This document shows, in pieces, positions 15,838-22,776 of a stretch of DNA of 64,000 bases. Under the pieces are notes generated by a model, which searched no databases, was not told where the DNA came from, and saw only the letters and a list, made by a program, of their open reading frames with translations. The position numbers were made by a program, and so were the translations under genes. The DNA lies in IMG/VR virus record IMGVR_UViG_3300049734_000491, positions 1 through 64,000 of that record. One strand, written 5' to 3'. The DNA is from a virus. Each line of letters begins with the position of its first letter. Positions within the stretch are counted from its first letter, which is position 1.

Positions 15838-16190
15838 CAGAAGATCCCCGATGCCTCCAAATAAATGAGTGGCATGAACATCTCGGTGGGGTCATCCCCC
15901 CACGAGAGTCCGCCCGTGAGCCAGATCGTCTCCCCCCCGAACTCGAGGACGGTGATGTCCCGGCGAGGGCCCCGGACCCCCTCCACGGCAACGCGGAGGC
16001 GGTCCTGGACGTACTCCAGCACTTCCCCATCCTCGACGGGATCGTGCAGCTCGGCGTAGCCGGCCTGCTCGGCGTCGGTGAAGATGCGGTCGGCGTCGTC
16101 CACGGTGAGGCCGGAGATGAGCTCCTCGAGCTCCTCCACGGTCCGGCCGTGTCGGTCGACGGCGTAGGCGATCAGCATGTCAGCGCCCAT
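15837..16190 (-). CDS. hypothetical protein
   Basis: This 117-residue soluble acidic protein has alternating helices and a C-terminal aromatic/Gly segment (IWLTGGLSWGDDPTEMFM). ATG 16190 is favoured by GGGGAGGG five bases upstream; an in-frame ATG at 16178 is the alternative. It is coupled to the HNH gene downstream and to a mini-gene upstream. Function unknown. Confidence 0.65.
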   Translation of the reverse strand: MGADMLIAYAVDRHGRTVEELEELISGLTVDDADRIFTDAEQAGYAELHDPVEDGEVLEYVQDRLRVAVEGVRGPRRDITVLEFGGETIWLTGGLSWGDDPTEMFMPLIYLEASGIF

Positions 16191-16263
16191 TGGTCGGCCC
16201 TCCCCACGCTCGGGCGATGGAGACCATCACCTCGTTGTAGAGCTTGGTGATCTGGGCGCTCAT
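16180..16263 (-). CDS. possible 27-residue mini-gene
   Basis: MSAQITKLYNEVMVSIARAW... starts in an ATGA overlap with the stop of the 16260-16490 gene and ends over the start of the 15837-16190 gene. The overlap with both neighbours suggests it is translated, at least as a coupling device. The amphipathic helix-like sequence gives no function. Confidence 0.4.
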   Translation of the reverse strand: MSAQITKLYNEVMVSIARAWGGPTNGR

Positions 16264-16490
16264 CGTTCGACCGCCTCGACGTCGATGAGGATGGCCTCCT
16301 CGGAGAGCTCGTCCCGAGCCTCGGTGTCGGTCAGGTCCAGCACGTCCTCGTCGATGAGGAACTGGTAGCGGTGCTCATCGGTGGGCAGGGCGTCGAACTT
16401 GGCCTTCTGGGCGTCGTTCAGAACTCCCTGCTCCTCGGTGCGGTACCGGATGATGGTGTCCCGGTGCACGGTGATCAGGTGATCGGTCAT
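16260..16490 (-). CDS. hypothetical small acidic protein
   Basis: The 76-residue protein MTDHLITVHRDTIIRYRTEEQ... is rich in Asp and Glu, with probable helices and no known motif. The start follows GAAAGGCAACCACAACC, the array leader. Confidence 0.65.
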   Translation of the reverse strand: MTDHLITVHRDTIIRYRTEEQGVLNDAQKAKFDALPTDEHRYQFLIDEDVLDLTDTEARDELSEEAILIDVEAVER

Positions 16491-16530
16491 GGTTGTGGTT
16501 GCCTTTCGTTGGTGGTTGTTGTTGTAGATC

Positions 16531-16560
16531 AGTGTAGTTGATGGAATGTAGGTCTGTCAA
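16531..16560 (-). promoter_or_regulatory. promoter for the 16260-16490 unit
   Basis: TTGACA (16555-16560), 18 bp, TACACT (16531-16536). Confidence 0.75.
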
Positions 16561-16949
16561 GCCGGCCGGATCTCGTCGATCGCCCGATGGGCCTGCCAGT
16601 CGACCCAGTTGACGAGATCGACCACGCTCTGGCCCACGGCGTCGCCGAGAGCCATCACGTTGTCCTCGATGTCGGCTGGGACGGGTTCCCCCATGTCGAA
16701 GCCGAAGAGCCCCTGTCGGAGGATCTCGTAGACGTCGAGGTCGAGGGAGGTGTTGGTCCAGCCGATGACTCCCTCCATGTCCCAGCTGATGGTGAACTCC
16801 TGGCTGGCCGGCGTGACGGTGAGCACGAAGCCGTCGCCGATCCCGATGTGAACGTCGGGGCCCAGAGCGAACTCGAGGAACTCGGCTGCCAGTCGAGCCT
16901 TGTCTCGGAGTCCGTCCTCGGTGACGGGTTGGATGTTGATGGTGGTCAT
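16557..16949 (-). CDS. hypothetical protein
   Basis: This 130-residue protein has an alpha/beta pattern with a Gly-rich strand segment (HIGIGDGFVLTVTP) and an acidic C-terminal helix (DNVMALGDAVGQSVVDLVNW). Its start overlaps the upstream stop by ATGA. Unknown function. Confidence 0.65.
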   Translation of the reverse strand: MTTINIQPVTEDGLRDKARLAAEFLEFALGPDVHIGIGDGFVLTVTPASQEFTISWDMEGVIGWTNTSLDLDVYEILRQGLFGFDMGEPVPADIEDNVMALGDAVGQSVVDLVNWVDWQAHRAIDEIRPA

Positions 16950-17182
16950 CGCACGGCCTCGCAGTTCTGGAGGGCGTGGAGGGCGGCCTGGAACGCACGG
17001 TCGGCCTTGAAGTAGGCCTCCTCGGTCTCCTCGGTCTCCTCGTCGGCTTCGATGATCTTCTCCTCGAGGATCCTCGCGTCGTGGAAGTCGATGGCTGCCT
17101 CGCCGAGATCGTCGAGCAGCTTCTCGAGCTCTCGCCGCTGGGCGAGCTGTTGGTTGGTCAGGTTGGGGAGCATGTCGCTCAT
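16946..17182 (-). CDS. small coiled-coil protein
   Basis: The 78 residues are almost wholly helical with heptad-like Leu/Glu/Arg spacing (QQLAQRRELEKLLDDLGEA) and a Glu-rich middle (EADEETEETEEAYF). Its leader carries GAAAGGCAACCACC. It probably mediates protein contacts. Confidence 0.65.
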   Translation of the reverse strand: MSDMLPNLTNQQLAQRRELEKLLDDLGEAAIDFHDARILEEKIIEADEETEETEEAYFKADRAFQAALHALQNCEAVR

Positions 17183-17214
17183 GGTGGTTGCCTTTCGTGG
17201 TCGTTGTTGTGGTC

Positions 17215-17243
17215 AGTGTAGTTGATGGTTGCTAGCTTGTCAA
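17215..17243 (-). promoter_or_regulatory. promoter for the 16946/16557 pair
   Basis: TTGACA (17238-17243), 17 bp, TACACT (17215-17220). Confidence 0.8.
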
Positions 17244-17567
17244 ATCGTCAAGCAGCACCCAGTGGTCGACGCCGGGGATCATGTTGAGTGTGCGGCCGCA
17301 GTCCCAGTCCACCCAGATCTGGGGGAGGGGCCCGTCCACCACGCCGGTCACGGTTCCCCGACTGCCGGCTGGGACCGGGTAGGGGTCGTCTGGCATGTCC
17401 ATGAGCTCGACCCGCATCCCGACCAGAATCGGTCGGTGGGTTCCGTTCTCGTTCTCCAGCTCGTCGTTCCCCGAGCAGCCGTCCCCCTCGGTCTGGTCGA
17501 CCCAGGCGGAGCCACCGTTGGTGAACTCGAGGTGGAGGATGTCGCCGCAGTAGGCACAGGCCGGCAT
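17232..17567 (-). CDS. small zinc-binding-like protein with KOW-like segment
   Basis: The 111-residue protein starts MPACAYCGDILHLEF, a CxxC knuckle, with a further Cys in GDGCSGN. The middle reads VPAGSRGTVTGVVDGPLPQIWVDWDCGRT, like a KOW/SH3 barrel strand pair (GxxGTVxGxxxxxxxxVxWD). It may bind nucleic acid or protein. ATGA coupling to the 17567-17770 gene. Confidence 0.6.
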   Translation of the reverse strand: MPACAYCGDILHLEFTNGGSAWVDQTEGDGCSGNDELENENGTHRPILVGMRVELMDMPDDPYPVPAGSRGTVTGVVDGPLPQIWVDWDCGRTLNMIPGVDHWVLLDDLTS

Positions 17568-17770
17568 CAGACGACCTCCACGGTTTCCATGAGGAAGGCG
17601 AGCAGCTCGTCGTAGCTCTTGCAGGCGAGCGCCTTCTTGGCGAACTCGTCGGCGTTGGCGGAGCCGTGGGCCCGCAGGATGGACTTGCGGACCACGCCGA
17701 TCAGAGCGAAGGCGTTGCCGTCGGTGCCGGTCAGCTTGACGGTGAGTCCGGGGTAGGTCGGCGTGCTCAT
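17567..17770 (-). CDS. conserved small phage protein
   Basis: The 67 residues, MSTPTYPGLTVKLTGTDGNAFALIGVVRKSI..., follow a pattern (LTGxDGNAFxIxGxVxxAxR...YDxLLxxxM) conserved in actinophage genomes without known function. Coupled on both sides by ATGA overlaps. Confidence 0.7.
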   Translation of the reverse strand: MSTPTYPGLTVKLTGTDGNAFALIGVVRKSILRAHGSANADEFAKKALACKSYDELLAFLMETVEVV

Positions 17771-18084
17771 GCTCCCGCCTCCGCTTCGTAGTAGCCGATC
17801 TTGCGAGCGCCCGAACGGAGGGCGTCGAAGTCCAGGTCCTCGAACGCTGTGGGCGTGTCGAGAGCGTTCTCGATCGCATCGAACAGGTGGCCGACGCTCG
17901 CCACCGTGTCGGCGTCGTAGTCGAAGTCGCTCAGCATGAAGATCAGCGTGTTGCACTGGTCCTCATCGGTTTGGTCGAACTCGTTGTCGCCGGTCTCGTC
18001 GCGGACGTCCAGCACGTTCTCGTACCGGGCTTCCATGACCCAGAGCAGGGCGCCCTTCTCGGCGTCGGTCAGGTCGATCTTCAT
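17767..18084 (-). CDS. hypothetical acidic protein
   Basis: The 105-residue protein starts MKIDLTDAEKGALLWVMEARYENV. Acidic residues are concentrated in the centre (DETGDNEFDQTDEDQ) and C-terminal half. It is the first gene of a three-gene coupled unit under the promoter at 18115. Unknown function. Confidence 0.65.
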   Translation of the reverse strand: MKIDLTDAEKGALLWVMEARYENVLDVRDETGDNEFDQTDEDQCNTLIFMLSDFDYDADTVASVGHLFDAIENALDTPTAFEDLDFDALRSGARKIGYYEAEAGA

Positions 18085-18114
18085 GTCGTGGTCCTTTCGT
18101 TGTTGTTGTGGTAC

Positions 18115-18143
18115 ATGATAGTGGATGGTTGCTAGCTCGTCAA
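18115..18143 (-). promoter_or_regulatory. promoter for the 17767/17567/17232 unit
   Basis: TTGACG (18138-18143), 17 bp, TATCAT (18115-18120). Confidence 0.7.
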
Positions 18144-18568
18144 GTTGAGGCCGGCCGGCGGATGGAGATGTTGTGCCACCACTCAGCCGGGATCGGCATG
18201 GTCGTGATCCACCAGTGGCGGGCGAGCTCAAGCCCTCCCCCTGTCGAGATCATGGTGTCGACCCACCAGTCCTGGAAGTCAGGATGGCAGCGGGCCCACA
18301 CCAGCCATGGAGCGACGATGGTGGGATGGATGGAGCTATCTGGGATGTCCACGGTGATCTCCACCTCGGACTTGTCGGCGAACCCTCCCCCGAGCCCGTG
18401 GAGGTCCTCCTCCCCCGGCTCGAGCGGTCGGTCCAGGAACCAGACAACTTCGTGGGGATGGGGCGGATCCCAGCTCACATTGGATTCGGTCAGCGTCAGC
18501 CAGCCGGCGTCCTCGATCATGGGCAGATGAAACCCTGATGTATAATGGTACAAACGCTTTGGAATCAT
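18140..18568 (-). CDS. possible ADP-ribosyltransferase-fold protein
   Basis: In this 142-residue protein, the opening RLYHYTSGFHLPMIEDAGWLTLTESN resembles the H-Y-T start of DarT/DUF4433-like ADP-ribosyltransferase folds (LYHYTxxxxLxxIxxxGxL), followed by VVWFLDRP and late aromatic residues. No complete catalytic triad can be confirmed by eye, so the fold assignment is tentative. Its ribosome site GAAAGGACAACC lies inside the end of the upstream HNH gene. Confidence 0.5.
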   Translation of the reverse strand: MIPKRLYHYTSGFHLPMIEDAGWLTLTESNVSWDPPHPHEVVWFLDRPLEPGEEDLHGLGGGFADKSEVEITVDIPDSSIHPTIVAPWLVWARCHPDFQDWWVDTMISTGGGLELARHWWITTMPIPAEWWHNISIRRPAST

Positions 18569-19044
18569 GGTTGTCCTTTCAGCCGTCGCTTCCGTTCACG
18601 CTCTGTTTGAGCACGACAGGCGCGACAGGCTCGATGTCCTTGTGTGTTGATGTAGGTGTTCTTCTCGTCGTAGGGGTGTCCCTGAGGGCAGTGCGTTTTG
18701 GTTCGGTTTCTTGCTCCCTTCGCTGTCCTAGTGGCTTCGGTGTCAGGGGAACGTCGGACGTTCTCCAAGTGAGTCACTGCTTCGAGATGTGATGGATTGC
18801 AACAAGTTCGGTTCTTGCAGAGGTGGTCGATCTCGTAGCTTGCTGGGATGGATTCCTTGAAGGCTTCGTAGGCCACTCGGTGGGAGTAGTCCTCCACTCC
18901 TCTACCGATGGTGTATCGGCCATAGCCCTGGCCGGCCGAGGCTCCGATCCAGAGCCAACAGCCAGTTTCGTTCGGCCGGACCTTCTCCCAGAACCGTTCA
19001 CTGAGGATGGGATGTCCGAACACAGGCTCACCGTCGACCCACAC
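18565..19044 (-). CDS. HNH homing-type endonuclease
   Basis: The 159-residue protein has the same layout as the HNH at 15394: SERFWEKVRPNETGCWLW...GYGRYTI, HRVAYEAF, core IDHLCKNRTCCNPSHLEAV, then HCPQGHPYDEKN...CRACRAQ. A GTG at 19023 aligns with the start of the other HNH and is an alternative start. The last codons (LKGQP-stop) are made from the GAAAGGACAACCATGA ribosome site and start of the next gene, so the endonuclease gene seems to have landed between promoter and ribosome site. Confidence 0.9.
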   Translation of the reverse strand: MWVDGEPVFGHPILSERFWEKVRPNETGCWLWIGASAGQGYGRYTIGRGVEDYSHRVAYEAFKESIPASYEIDHLCKNRTCCNPSHLEAVTHLENVRRSPDTEATRTAKGARNRTKTHCPQGHPYDEKNTYINTQGHRACRACRAQTERERKRRLKGQP

Positions 19045-19050
19045 TGTTGG

Positions 19051-19398
19051 TCAGTCCCAGTCGAGGTCATCGGGAAGCTGGTACGGCTTGTGGTCGATGA
19101 CGATGTAGGCCACCGAGCCGGTCTCGGACATGGAGTCCCAGCCGTTGGTGTAGGCGTGGAAGATCTGGCCGTACTTGTCGGCGGTGACTTCCAGCATTTC
19201 CATCCGGGCGTAGCCCGGCTCGGCGAACTCGGCCATCCCCTTGAAGGTGGCTGGGATCTTGGGCAGAGCCTCGGCGGCCTCCCGCAGCTTGATCTCGGCG
19301 AGATCCAACTCAGCCAGCGCATCCTGGAAGGCTCGCTGTCCGGGTGTCATCTCTTCCCACCGCTTGCTCGCGGCGCTGAGGTACTGGTCGTCGGTCAT
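19051..19398 (-). CDS. hypothetical protein
   Basis: This 115-residue soluble helical protein has the segment DALAELDLAEIKLREAAEAL and a C-terminal strand pattern SVAYIVIDHKPYQLP. It has its own promoter and the standard leader. Unknown function. Confidence 0.65.
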   Translation of the reverse strand: MTDDQYLSAASKRWEEMTPGQRAFQDALAELDLAEIKLREAAEALPKIPATFKGMAEFAEPGYARMEMLEVTADKYGQIFHAYTNGWDSMSETGSVAYIVIDHKPYQLPDDLDWD

Positions 19399-19428
19399 GG
19401 TCGTTGTCCTTTCGTCGTTGTCGTGGTC

Positions 19429-19457
19429 AGTATAGGGGATCGCTCCCCCTTTGTCAA
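19429..19457 (-). promoter_or_regulatory. promoter for the 19051-19398 gene
   Basis: TTGACA (19452-19457), 17 bp, TATACT (19429-19434). Confidence 0.8.
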
Positions 19458-19921
19458 GCCAGCGGGTTGTAGCCCGGAGGCGGGTCCTGTTGCAGATGGT
19501 TGTAGTGGTCGATCAGGTCTTGGACCTGCAGCCCTCGGTTGAGTTCGACCGTGCCGGACTCGACCAGTTCGGCGAGTTCGTCGATGTCGATGGAGAGTTC
19601 CTCTCGGTCCTCAGCCAAGTTCCGGTGCCAGGGGATGTACGGTCGATCGCAGCGGGTCGCCCCCACCCGACCGAGGCCGGGCACGGTGACGGGCTTGTAG
19701 CCACGGGTCGTCATCAGACGACCCTGCTCACCGGCCTTCTCGAAGCAGTCATCGCAGATGTTGAATGCGATGAAGCTCAGGTCGAGCGAGTCGTAGACCC
19801 GGCTCCCGTAGTTGCCCGAGGTCTGGCACATGACGCCGTCCCGAGGTTGGGCCTCGTACTCGTCCATGTCCCGGAGCAGGGTCCGGCCACAGATGAGGCA
19901 GGGGAAGGACTCGCTGGTCAT
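19454..19921 (-). CDS. zinc-ribbon protein conserved in phages
   Basis: The 155-residue protein carries CLIC near residue 8 and CDDC near residue 56, bracketing GVMCQTSGNYGSRVYD; the pair makes a plausible four-Cys zinc site. Proteins of this outline are common and uncharacterised in phages and bacteria. The C-terminus has helices (DIDELAELVESG) and ends in a Pro-rich tail. Start overlaps the preceding mini-gene (ATGA). Confidence 0.65.
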   Translation of the reverse strand: MTSESFPCLICGRTLLRDMDEYEAQPRDGVMCQTSGNYGSRVYDSLDLSFIAFNICDDCFEKAGEQGRLMTTRGYKPVTVPGLGRVGATRCDRPYIPWHRNLAEDREELSIDIDELAELVESGTVELNRGLQVQDLIDHYNHLQQDPPPGYNPLA

Positions 19922-20076
19922 GCGTTCTCCTCGATGATCTCGACGCCCCAGATCTCGATCGCGGGCTCGTATCGAAGAGTTACGGCTTTGATGAAGAGTT
20001 CCTGAGCCTCAGCTTCGGTGACGTGGTCGTCGTCGTAGCGGAGGGTCATCTTCACGTTGAAGATGGTGTGTTCCAC
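19918..20076 (-). CDS. small acidic protein, GTG start
   Basis: The 52-residue protein VEHTIFNVKMTLRYDDDHVTE... starts at GTG after GAAAGGCAACCACG and ends overlapping the next start. The strand-helix-strand pattern (TIFNVKMTLRY / EAEAQELFIKAV / IEIWGVEII) is compact and credible as a real small protein. Confidence 0.65.
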   Translation of the reverse strand: MEHTIFNVKMTLRYDDDHVTEAEAQELFIKAVTLRYEPAIEIWGVEIIEENA

Positions 20077-20109
20077 CGTGGTTGCCTTTCGTTGTGGTTG
20101 ATGTTGTGT

Positions 20110-20138
20110 AGTATAGGGGATGGACCCGCCACTGGCAA
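20110..20138 (-). promoter_or_regulatory. promoter for the 19918/19454 unit, inside a palindrome
   Basis: TTGCCA (20133-20138), 17 bp, TATACT (20110-20115). GGGGATGGAC and GTCCATCCCC flank the -35 as an inverted repeat. Confidence 0.65.
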
Positions 20139-20163
20139 GTCCATCCCCCAGGAGGAGCTCAGC

Positions 20164-20346
20164 TCACATCATCCCGAGGATGAGGAGCGGCGAGCGGTAG
20201 CCGTGAGGGCACCGGCCGTCGGGCTCGACGGGGCAGCCGTCGAACGCCTCGGTGACGCCCTCCCACATGATCTCCTCGAGATCCTCGAAGTCGAGTTGGT
20301 TGACCCAGCGCCGCTCTTCGGCCTGCTGATCGGGAGTGAGTGGCAT
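20164..20346 (-). CDS. conserved small acidic protein
   Basis: The 60-residue protein has a helical acidic centre (LDFEDLEEIMWEGVTEA) and ends VEPDGRCPHGYRSPLLILG. This CPHG...SPLLxLG ending recurs in uncharacterised actinophage and host proteins. Leader GAAAGGACAACCACC. Confidence 0.7.
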   Translation of the reverse strand: MPLTPDQQAEERRWVNQLDFEDLEEIMWEGVTEAFDGCPVEPDGRCPHGYRSPLLILGMM

Positions 20347-20380
20347 GGTGGTTGTCCTTTCGTCGTGGTTGTTGTAGAGC

Positions 20381-20409
20381 AGTATAGGGGATGGACTGCA
20401 CGGTGTCCA
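20381..20409 (-). promoter_or_regulatory. promoter for the 20164-20346 gene, inside a palindrome
   Basis: TGGACA (20404-20409), 17 bp, TATACT (20381-20386). AGGGGATGGA/TCCATCCCCT arms surround the -35. Confidence 0.75.
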
Positions 20410-20429
20410 ATCCATCCCCTAGAGGGAGC

Positions 20430-20861
20430 TCAGTTGTTGAGGTGCTGGAAGGCCGCGCGCAGGGCCAGCGCCTCGCTCGTCTCGAGCAGGGTGATGATCT
20501 CCTGGATCTCGGCGAGCAGTCGCGGGCCCTCGTGGTCGGAGAACCCGATGGTGTTCCCCATGTCGTCGGTGCGAGCGAGCACCACCGGACCGTTCACGCG
20601 GAACCCAGCCATGATGCTGGCGATCGGGTTCGGCTGATCGGCGTAGGTGTAGAGGTACTCGTCGTCGTGCCAGAGGTCGGTCCCGTCGGCGAGCTGGTGG
20701 ATCTGGAGCGTGCCGGGGATGATCGACTTGAGGAAGTCGTAGGTGGTGTCGCCACCCTCCACGTCGATCGTGGCCGGCGAGACCTGCCAGCCAAGCTCGG
20801 TGGTGCCGTCCTCGAGGAACGTGACGGAGGGGAGCATGACGATGACTCGTGGGTTGGTCAT
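20430..20861 (-). CDS. DUF3846-like protein
   Basis: The 143-residue protein matches DUF3846 in outline: an N-terminal strand/helix unit, the segment IIPGTLQIHQLADGTDLWHDDE, an N/P-containing turn (DQPNPIASIM), then VNGPVVLARTDDMGNTIGF. The family is widespread in phages and plasmids without known function. Start MTNPRVIVML follows GAAAGGCAACCACA. Confidence 0.7.
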   Translation of the reverse strand: MTNPRVIVMLPSVTFLEDGTTELGWQVSPATIDVEGGDTTYDFLKSIIPGTLQIHQLADGTDLWHDDEYLYTYADQPNPIASIMAGFRVNGPVVLARTDDMGNTIGFSDHEGPRLLAEIQEIITLLETSEALALRAAFQHLNN

Positions 20862-20897
20862 TGTGGTTGCCTTTCGTTGTCGTGGTTGTTGTCGGTC

Positions 20898-20926
20898 AGT
20901 GTAGTTGATGGATGGTTGACTGTCAA
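20898..20926 (-). promoter_or_regulatory. promoter for the DUF3846 gene
   Basis: TTGACA (20921-20926), 17 bp, TACACT (20898-20903). Confidence 0.8.
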
Positions 20927-20932
20927 GTTGGC

Positions 20933-21181
20933 TCAGTCGTCCATCGGGGCGCAGTGGGCGAACAGGCGGTCGGTCAGCATCAGGTGGTCTCGGTACCGGA
21001 TCTCGCAGGCCTTGCAGTCCTCGAGCGTGCACTCGTCGCCCCATCCTGGGAGGGACCAGTTGTCGGCGACGTCGTAGACGTCATCGTCCGAGAGGCCCTC
21101 GGGCTTCCGGTCGAAAGCGAGCATGAGCTCGGTGGAAGCGAGGATGGCTCGGTCGCGGTAGGTGAGCATGAAGAGTGGCAT
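20933..21181 (-). CDS. small Cys-containing hypothetical protein
   Basis: The 82-residue protein carries a CTLEDCKACEIRYRDH cluster and a further HC near the end, so a zinc site is possible. Start MPLFMLTYRD follows GGAGACCACGACCACC. Confidence 0.65.
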   Translation of the reverse strand: MPLFMLTYRDRAILASTELMLAFDRKPEGLSDDDVYDVADNWSLPGWGDECTLEDCKACEIRYRDHLMLTDRLFAHCAPMDD

Positions 21182-21221
21182 GGTGGTCGTGGTCTCCGGT
21201 GTGGTTGTGGTTGTTGTGGTC

Positions 21222-21250
21222 AGTGTAGTTGGTGGTTCTCGGTCTGTCAA
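21222..21250 (-). promoter_or_regulatory. promoter for the 20933-21181 gene
   Basis: TTGACA (21245-21250), 17 bp, TACACT (21222-21227). Confidence 0.8.
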
Positions 21251-21252
21251 GT

Positions 21253-21537
21253 TCAGCTGATGAGCTCGATGAGACTGGTGGAGCCGGCCTCACGGGTCAT
21301 GGCCGGGATCTGTTCGGCGATGTAGAAGAGCTGGCTGGCAGTCATGTCCAGCGCCTCCGCGATCCGGTCCATTGTCTTGAGGGCCGGAGCCTTCTGGCCC
21401 TTCTCAATCTCGGAGATGTACGGGTAGCTGATGCCAGCCGCCGTGCCCAGCTCTCGCCGGCTGATGTCCAGGAGGACTCGGCGGAGCACGATTGCCTTAC
21501 CGAGGTTCTTGCGGAAGTGGAACTCTGTCTCGTTCAT
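21253..21537 (-). CDS. XRE/Cro-C1-type transcriptional regulator, leaderless
   Basis: The 94-residue protein has a textbook XRE helix-turn-helix: LGKAIVLRRVLLDISRRELGTAAGISYPYISEIEKGQKAPALKTMDRIAEAL, about residues 12-65. It probably binds an operator in the phage genome, perhaps some of the many near-identical promoter regions. The ATG lies 8 nt beyond the -10, so the mRNA is probably leaderless, like CI from PRM in lambda-type phages. Whether it is an immunity repressor is unknown. Confidence 0.85.
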   Translation of the reverse strand: MNETEFHFRKNLGKAIVLRRVLLDISRRELGTAAGISYPYISEIEKGQKAPALKTMDRIAEALDMTASQLFYIAEQIPAMTREAGSTSLIELIS

Positions 21538-21544
21538 GGAGGTC

Positions 21545-21573
21545 AGCATAGTCCTTGGTTCGTGGTCTGTCAA
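21545..21573 (-). promoter_or_regulatory. promoter for the leaderless XRE gene
   Basis: TTGACA (21568-21573), 17 bp, TATGCT (21545-21550). Confidence 0.8.
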
Positions 21574-21806
21574 GTTGAGCGGTCCAGGTGGCCGCAGGCC
21601 TTGCAGCGCCGGCGATGTGGCACGCCGTCCCATGCATGGCACCCGCACCCGCAGGTGGCAGCACGGCGGTCGGCCACGATGCAGCCGGTGGGCCCGATCA
21701 TGTGGCTGGCATCGGGGACCACCTCAAACCATCGGAGGGCCCGCTCGAGGTCGGTGTTGCGCCGCAGGGTGCCGTGGTTGGTCACGAGGTAGTAATACCC
21801 CTTCAC
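21570..21806 (-). CDS. small zinc-ribbon-like protein
   Basis: The 78-residue protein has an N-terminal aromatic strand (KGYYYLVTNHGTL), then a Cys/His-rich C-terminal half with CGCGCH and CKACGH, probably a zinc-binding module. Its start overlaps the preceding stop by ATGA. Confidence 0.65.
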   Translation of the reverse strand: MKGYYYLVTNHGTLRRNTDLERALRWFEVVPDASHMIGPTGCIVADRRAATCGCGCHAWDGVPHRRRCKACGHLDRST

Positions 21807-22000
21807 TGTGACACTGCCTTCCGAGTCTCTCGTTCGGCGTCCGCCGCGAGCTCGTAGGCGTGGTTGATGGCAGCCAGCATCCGGCGGCTCATCTCGCGGT
21901 CACCGTCGTTGTCCTCTGCGTTCTCGAGGTAGTCCATCCAGGCAACCTTGAGCTGCTCGGCGAGGATGAGGTACTTCATCTGGCGCTCTTCGGCGGTCAT
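21803..22000 (-). CDS. small helical protein
   Basis: The 65 residues MTAEERQMKYLILAEQLKVAW... form a predicted helical hairpin with charged ends. Leader GAAGGACCACGACC. No family recognised. Confidence 0.65.
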   Translation of the reverse strand: MTAEERQMKYLILAEQLKVAWMDYLENAEDNDGDREMSRRMLAAINHAYELAADAERETRKAVSQ

Positions 22001-22033
22001 GGTCGTGGTCCTTCTGTTGTCGTCGTTGTGGTC

Positions 22034-22063
22034 AGTATAGGGGATGGACCTGCCACGCTGCAA
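22034..22063 (-). promoter_or_regulatory. promoter for the 21803/21570 pair, inside a palindrome
   Basis: TTGCAG (22058-22063), 18 bp, TATACT (22034-22039). AGGGGATGGAC/GTCCATCCCCT flank it. Confidence 0.65.
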
Positions 22064-22083
22064 GTCCATCCCCTAGATCGTCC

Positions 22084-22413
22084 TCAGACGATGGAGGGGC
22101 TGTTGGGCCGCACCGACCGGAAGGTCGTGGTGGTCCCGATGGCCGCCCAGACCTCGGGGAACTCGTCCTGCACCTTCTTGGCCGACACGTTCGGACGGGT
22201 CGACTCGACGATGGTGACGACGACGGCACCGCCGTGGACACCGGCCGTGGCGCCAACGGAGTCCATGCGAGCGAGCAGTGCGCCGCGGATCTCCTTCTGG
22301 CGATCCTCGAGCTCCGCCAGCGTGCGGCGGATCTGCGCCAACTCGCTCACGGCGAGGAGCTCGGCGCCGGTCAGTTCCACCGTGGTGGGGAGAGGGGTCG
22401 GGGTCATGGTCAT
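22084..22413 (-). CDS. coiled-coil protein, paralog of the 10455 gene
   Basis: The 109-residue protein has helix LAQIRRTLAELEDRQKEIRGALL followed by VHGGAVVVTIVESTRPNVSAKKVQDEFPEV. The helix plus G-x-strand-R-x-V-x-K-x-V-x-x-x-x-PE layout matches the protein at 10455-10853, suggesting duplication or a shared partner. Starts MTMTPTPLPT after GAAAGGACAGTGCC. Confidence 0.6.
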   Translation of the reverse strand: MTMTPTPLPTTVELTGAELLAVSELAQIRRTLAELEDRQKEIRGALLARMDSVGATAGVHGGAVVVTIVESTRPNVSAKKVQDEFPEVWAAIGTTTTFRSVRPNSPSIV

Positions 22414-22455
22414 GGCACTGTCCTTTCGTTGTGGTTGTCGTGGTTGATGTTGTTC

Positions 22456-22484
22456 AGTATAGGCGGTGGACTTGTGGAGGTCAA
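22456..22484 (-). promoter_or_regulatory. promoter for the 22084-22413 gene, inside a divergent palindrome
   Basis: TTGACC (22479-22484), 17 bp, TATACT (22456-22461). Here the palindrome arms read GGGCGGTGGACTTG and its complement. Confidence 0.75.
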
Positions 22485-22513
22485 GTCCACCGCCCATAGA
22501 TCTGTGGCCGGCC

Positions 22514-22684
22514 TCAGGCCCGCCCGGCCCGACGGGCCTCGCGGCGAGCGGCGAGTCGATCGGCGGCGGCACCGCGGCGAGCGATGGCTCGGACCTCGGA
22601 GAGCCGGTCCCGACGGACCTCGTCCATCGGGGTGGTGAGAAGGTCGAGGGTGAAGGTGACGGTGTGATCGCTCTCGTAGAACAT
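22514..22684 (-). CDS. small basic-tailed protein
   Basis: The 56-residue protein MFYESDHTVTFTLDLLTTPMDEV... has an N-terminal strand pair and a C-terminal Arg/Ala helix (DRLAARREARRAGRA) that could bind nucleic acid. Standard leader. Confidence 0.65.
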   Translation of the reverse strand: MFYESDHTVTFTLDLLTTPMDEVRRDRLSEVRAIARRGAAADRLAARREARRAGRA

Positions 22685-22727
22685 GGTGGTCGTGGTCTGC
22701 CTTTCGTGGTTGTCGTTGTTGGAGGTC

Positions 22728-22756
22728 AGTATAGGGGATGGATTGGTGCCTGTCCA
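22728..22756 (-). promoter_or_regulatory. promoter for the 22514-22684 gene, inside a palindrome
   Basis: TGGACA (22751-22756), 17 bp, TATACT (22728-22733). Arms GGGGATGGATTGG/CCAATCCATCCCC. Confidence 0.75.
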
Positions 22757-22776
22757 ATCCATCCCCAGGAGCTCTC

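Noticed and set aside
21604-21660. Second tRNA-like GC-rich fold
   Set aside because: It encodes the Cys/His cluster of the 21570-21806 protein and lacks a T-arm consensus.
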